A stretch of DNA of 8,860 nucleotides from an uncultured Candidatus Woesearchaeota archaeon (GTDB lineage Archaea > Nanobdellota > Nanobdellia > Woesearchaeales > 21-14-0-10-32-9): positions 1 through 8,860 of the forward strand of contig CAITEO010000085.1 of NCBI GenBank assembly GCA_903891505.1, read 5' to 3'. A program made the translations under genes and the position numbers. Under the pieces are notes generated by a model. The model saw only the letters and a list, made by a program, of their open reading frames with translations. It did no database searches and had not been told where the DNA came from. Of the stretch, positions 6,682 to 8,860 are shown one piece after another (position 1 is the first letter of the stretch; every line of letters begins with the position of its first letter).

Positions 6682-8130
6682 ATGGAGAGAGACTTTTCAA
6701 AAGCGCTCATTATTCAAGCAGTATTGTTAATAGCAGTAGTATTTCTATCAGGAGTAGCCTATGCAAGCACTTTTGAGGTCAATTCGACACCTATTTTATT
6801 TCGAATCACGCCGGATGACGTGGCTGCATACAATGTAACTATAACAAATAATAATGCAGTCGAAACCATATTTTCTCTTGACACGAGTTCTGCTGATGCA
6901 ACGAATTGGATAATTACTCCAAGTTCAGTTAAAGTCGGAGCTAGTTCATCTGAATCTTTTATTCTCAATGTTTTCCCTAAATCTACGACGAGCGTCGGAG
7001 TCTATGAGATAGGCGTGAAAATAGCCAGAGGAACAGATGAGAAACTTTTAGCTATACCTATTTACTTAGGGTTTCAAGGATATTACACAGATTACACACC
7101 AAATGTTGGCTTAACTGTATCAACACCAGATGTCCAAGATCCAAGATCGAGCATGAAGGTATCAATATTAATGACGAACCGAAACATGCTCGATATGAAA
7201 AATTTAACTTTAACAATAAGTAGTCCGTTATTTAGCAAACAGGTAAACACAAGTCTCGGACCAAGAAAAGAAAAGACAAATGAATTTCTCTTTGACCTTG
7301 ATCCATTGCAAGCGCCAGGCGTCTACAAGGTGGATGTCTCAGTATATTATCCTCTAACTGATAAGATAATAACTGAGTCTGAAACAGAATTCAAAATAGA
7401 TACATACTCACTAATAACACCTCAGTATAAGAAAACAGACAAATGGTTTATCAGAACTGAAACAATAACTCTTGAGAACATTGGTAACTATGAGAGATCA
7501 AAAGATGTCTCAATAAGAATGCCTTGGTACAAACGAGTATTTGTCAACTCAAATATGCCTACAGACATAGTTAGGCTTGATGGCAAATCATACATGCAAT
7601 GGACACCATCACTAAAACCAATGGAAGTAAAAACAATCACAATAACAACAAATTACAGACCATTGATGTGTGCGATCATAATCATAATACTGGCTATTAT
7701 AATGTATTATGCAGTAAGAAGCCCAGTTATACTTCTAAAAGAAGCAGTAGTCCAAGAAGAAGATGAACACGGCATTTCTGAGATGAAAGTAAAAGTCTTC
7801 ATAAAAAATAGGTCGAGAAAAGTCCTTGAGAGTATAACTGTTTCAGACAAGATTCCAGGAATTACAGACTATATAGAGTCATCAACTCTAGGATCTATGA
7901 AACCAACTAGAATCACAAGAACCTCTGCAAAAGGATCAGTGCTCCACTGGGACATCGACAAACTCGATGCATTCGAAGAGAGGATCATAACATACAGATT
8001 GAAATCAAAACTTAAAGTCGTCGGAGAAATGAGCCTTCCAAAAGCAAGAGTCAAATTTACGTACGGTGGAAAAGGCAAAGATAGATTCGTAGTCTCTCCA
8101 GTCCCAATGTTCGTACCAAAGAACAAATAA
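6682..8130 (+). CDS. Signal-peptide, single-span membrane protein with beta-sandwich ectodomains
   Basis: 482 residues. A signal peptide spans 1-28 (hydrophobic core ALIIQAVLLIAVVFLSGVA, likely cut after AYA). The exported part (29-326) is beta-rich: one CARDB/NEW3-like sandwich at about 30-130 (STPILFRITPDDVAAYNVTI..., GVYEIGVKIARG), a second at about 140-240, and a third ending in a W-x-P-x-L-K-P-M-E-V motif at 307-316. Sequons (NST, NVT, NLT, NTS) could be glycosylated. A transmembrane helix (about 327-345, CAIIIIILAIIMYYAV) is followed by R/K, so the last ~135 residues should be cytosolic. They look like another DUF11-type beta-domain (MKVKVFIKNRSRKVLESITVSD). Such proteins are common in archaeal cell envelopes, but no specific function can be given. 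It is divergent from aIF5B and monocistronic. Confidence 0.85.
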   Translation: MERDFSKALIIQAVLLIAVVFLSGVAYASTFEVNSTPILFRITPDDVAAYNVTITNNNAVETIFSLDTSSADATNWIITPSSVKVGASSSESFILNVFPKSTTSVGVYEIGVKIARGTDEKLLAIPIYLGFQGYYTDYTPNVGLTVSTPDVQDPRSSMKVSILMTNRNMLDMKNLTLTISSPLFSKQVNTSLGPRKEKTNEFLFDLDPLQAPGVYKVDVSVYYPLTDKIITESETEFKIDTYSLITPQYKKTDKWFIRTETITLENIGNYERSKDVSIRMPWYKRVFVNSNMPTDIVRLDGKSYMQWTPSLKPMEVKTITITTNYRPLMCAIIIIILAIIMYYAVRSPVILLKEAVVQEEDEHGISEMKVKVFIKNRSRKVLESITVSDKIPGITDYIESSTLGSMKPTRITRTSAKGSVLHWDIDKLDAFEERIITYRLKSKLKVVGEMSLPKARVKFTYGGKGKDRFVVSPVPMFVPKNK

Positions 8131-8135
8131 ATTTA

Positions 8136-8142
8136 TTTTTTT
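8136..8142 (+). terminator. T-run terminator after the membrane-protein gene
   Basis: Seven T begin six bases after the stop codon, followed by further T-rich sequence, the usual archaeal intrinsic termination signal. From here to the tRNA promoter at 8291 the sequence is extremely AT-rich and I see no gene with a usable start. Confidence 0.5.
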
Positions 8143-8290
8143 AATTTAATCTTCTATTAATTTTTGTTTATAGTTTTTAGTTTTGTTGAGATTTCTTTTA
8201 ATTTTTAATTTTTTCTTTTTATTATTGTTTAATGTGATATATTTTCTATTTCTTCTAATTTTCTAACTATTTGTCTTTCATAAAAGAAAA

Positions 8291-8301
8291 CTTTTATAAA
8301 A
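8291..8301 (+). promoter_or_regulatory. TATA box of tRNA-Tyr
   Basis: CTTTTATAAAA, preceded by an A/G-rich BRE-like stretch, is centred about 30 bases before the first base of the mature tRNA, so the primary transcript would have only a few extra 5' bases. Confidence 0.65.
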
Positions 8302-8362
8302 ACTCTCGGTTTCTTTTCATATAAATCCCTCGGTAGCTCAACGGTGGAGCGTCTGGCTGTAG

Positions 8363-8415
8363 AAAATTTTGGACAAAAACCCGATATGGGTCTGGATGAA
8401 GAAAATTCAGCCGAA
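8363..8415 (+). other. Intron 1 of tRNA-Tyr (anticodon loop, 37/38)
   Basis: 53 bases. It can fold by pairing GGCTG (8355-8359) with CAGCC (8408-8412), AATTTT (8365-8370) with AAAATT (8402-8407), and ACCC with GGGT (8379-8391). It does not give the canonical BHB: only CTG/CAG pairs beside the anticodon stem, with a six-base 3' bulge instead of three. It contains a near-copy of the 5' anticodon arm at 8390-8407. Confidence 0.75.
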
Positions 8416-8437
8416 ACCGGAAGGTTGGGAGTTCAAA

Positions 8438-8473
8438 AGATTAAAGTTGTCGCATGACGACTTTACTTGAAAG
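8438..8473 (+). other. Intron 2 of tRNA-Tyr (T loop, 59/60)
   Basis: 36 bases with a 9-bp stem AAAGTTGTC/GACGACTTT (8443-8464) and GCAT loop. Next to the T stem, TTCA (8432-8435) pairs with TGAA (8469-8472), giving a 4-bp central helix and a three-base 3' bulge AGT (8472-8474, register approximate), as BHB splicing requires. The 5' side is relaxed. Removing it restores a seven-base T loop. Confidence 0.75.
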
Positions 8474-8632
8474 TCTCCCCCGAGGGATCCTTTTCTAATT
8501 CGTGATTATTAACAAGTGTAATTTTACAGTTGAGGTTTTTTTCTTCTCGTATTTCTTTTATCCTCCTATCGTCTAAATCACAGTTTTAGCTTATTTTTCT
8601 CTATTTTCCTCCATGTAGCGCCCACCGTAAGC

Positions 8633-8640
8633 TTTATAAA
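8633..8640. promoter_or_regulatory. Palindromic TATA box between the tRNA genes
   Basis: TTTATAAA reads the same on both strands. Rightwards it would start transcription near 8662, inside the 5' arm of the structured region. Leftwards it lies about 22 bases before an ATG (8614, minus) that opens only seven codons. Direction cannot be decided from sequence. The stretch 8495-8620 is T-rich and otherwise featureless on the plus strand. Confidence 0.35.
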
Positions 8641-8650
8641 CGATGTGGGA

Positions 8651-8730
8651 TTCCGTACTATACCGGTAAATTCAGGTCGAGCTTGAGCGCTGACCGACGC
8701 AATTGAGTTTTCGGCGGGTATAATGGGGAA
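8651..8730 (+). ncRNA. Candidate structured RNA of unknown family
   Basis: Bases 8651-8664 pair with 8717-8730 to form 12 of 14 base pairs (TATACC/GGTATA plus TTCC/GGAA, with two single mismatches). Inside is a hairpin GGTC-AGC/GCT-GACC (8675-8695) with one bulged G, and a further purine/pyrimidine-rich arm to 8716. The region is more GC-rich than its surroundings, and a TTTTT run follows at 8738-8742. It lies between two tRNA genes. I could not fold it into a tRNA and found no clear C/D boxes. An H/ACA-type guide or a split/permuted tRNA half is possible but unproven. The TATA box at 8633 is too close to the 5' arm for a full-length stem, which is a point against this outline. Confidence 0.4.
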
Positions 8731-8784
8731 AAAGCACTTTTTATATTATTAGTATAACCTGTTCCGTTTAGAAAACTGTTTTGT

Positions 8785-8860
8785 GCCTAGGTAGTGTAGT
8801 GGCCTATCATGAAGCCCTGTCGAATACTAAAAGTATGCAGCGAGGCTTCGACCCGGGTTC
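8785..8860 (+). tRNA. tRNA-Asp(GTC), 3' truncated by the window end, with intron
   Basis: It opens GCCTAGG-TA, then the D arm GTGTAGTGGCCTATCAT characteristic of archaeal Asp/Glu tRNAs. Anticodon stem AAGCC/GGCTT (8812-8816, 8844-8848) carries loop C-T-GTC-G-A (anticodon 8819-8821). The T arm begins CCGGG-TTC at 8853 and is cut at the window end, so the acceptor 3' half is not visible. TATA-like sequence lies at 8738-8758. Confidence 0.9.
8823..8842 (+). other. 20-nt intron of tRNA-Asp with canonical BHB
   Basis: At position 37/38. Central helix CTGT/GCAG (8817-8820, 8837-8840) is flanked by two three-base bulges, both CGA (8821-8823 and 8841-8843). The inner helix is ATACT/AGTAT with an AAA loop. 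This is a textbook archaeal splicing-endonuclease substrate and close to the minimum intron size. Confidence 0.88.

Larger units (their letters stand above)
8327..8487 (+). tRNA. tRNA-Tyr(GTA) with two introns
   Basis: The exons (8327-8362, 8416-8437, 8474-8487) join into a 72-base tRNA with every arm paired. Acceptor CCCTCGG pairs with CCGAGGG (8480-8486), then A73. T8-A9 precedes D stem GCTC/GAGC, with G18G19 in the loop. Anticodon stem TCTGG/CCGGA (8352-8356, 8417-8421) has loop C-T-GTA-G-A (anticodon 8359-8361). The variable loop is AGGTT, and T stem GGGAG/CTCCC carries a loop read as TTCAAAT. C1-G72 with A73 is the archaeal tyrosine identity, agreeing with GTA. CCA is not encoded. TTTT at 8491 probably ends the transcript. 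The intron boundaries are inferred from structure and could slip by a base or two. Confidence 0.88.

Noticed and set aside
6573..6710. N-terminal extension of aIF5B from ATG 6710
   Set aside because: It would cover the divergent promoter region. The 46 extra residues do not resemble the family, and a TATA box sits 27 bases ahead of ATG 6572.
8388..8421. Reading the gene as tRNA-Phe using the intronic GAA copy
   Set aside because: C1-G72 is the archaeal Tyr signature. The 5' exon already gives a complete GTA loop, and a Phe product would need another 13-base intron without a proper BHB.
8350..8426. Class II tRNA (Leu/Ser) with anticodon stem GGCTG/CAGCC and a long variable arm
   Set aside because: It leaves unpaired TCT after the D stem and loses the perfect TCTGG/CCGGA stem and five-base variable loop.
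8640..8745. Hidden tRNA or C/D box RNA on either strand
   Set aside because: No T-loop consensus with paired arms and no RUGAUGA/CUGA box pair could be placed, so it is left as an unknown structured region.
1..8860. CRISPR array, insertion sequence with transposase, rRNA
   Set aside because: No regularly spaced repeats, no transposase motifs and no rRNA-like sequence were seen.

Overview
The window looks like an AT-rich archaeal chromosome. The evidence is an archaeal-type IF5B, TATA-box promoters about 27 bases ahead of several start codons (some apparently leaderless), a PUA protein of archaeal type, and tRNA genes interrupted by introns with bulge-helix-bulge (BHB) features. The compact gene spacing, AT bias, wHTH-nucleotidyltransferase/HEPN pairs and a signal-anchored beta-sandwich membrane protein would suit a DPANN-type archaeon. 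That placement is inference; no rRNA or other strong marker is present.

Layout. Positions 1-2446 hold two tandem paralogous pairs, each a nucleotidyltransferase (MNT, probable antitoxin) overlapping a HEPN protein (probable toxin partner). The first nucleotidyltransferase is cut by the window edge. The second HEPN gene is broken by a +1 frameshift near 2071. Between the pairs lies a promoter whose start-site region is covered by nested palindromes, a likely operator for the winged-helix antitoxin. Positions 2646-4109 encode a 487-residue protein I do not recognise, apparently leaderless and preceded by an inverted repeat.

On the minus strand follow a PUA-domain RNA-binding protein (4143-4652) and translation initiation factor aIF5B (4812-6572). 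Between them is a 90-bp GC-rich element with perfect 11-bp terminal inverted repeats. A divergent intergenic region (6573-6681) drives aIF5B leftwards and a signal-peptide membrane protein (6682-8130) rightwards.

The right end is an RNA-gene region. It has tRNA-Tyr(GTA) with two introns (anticodon loop, and T loop at 59/60), a candidate structured RNA at 8651-8730, and tRNA-Asp(GTC) with a 20-nt canonical BHB intron, cut by the window end.

The most unusual observation is that the first intron of tRNA-Tyr contains a 16/18 copy of the gene's own 5' anticodon arm. In that copy the anticodon triplet reads GAA (Phe) instead of GTA (Tyr). The pre-tRNA can therefore fold in competing ways, and the Tyr anticodon intron does not form a canonical BHB, unlike the neighbouring Asp intron.
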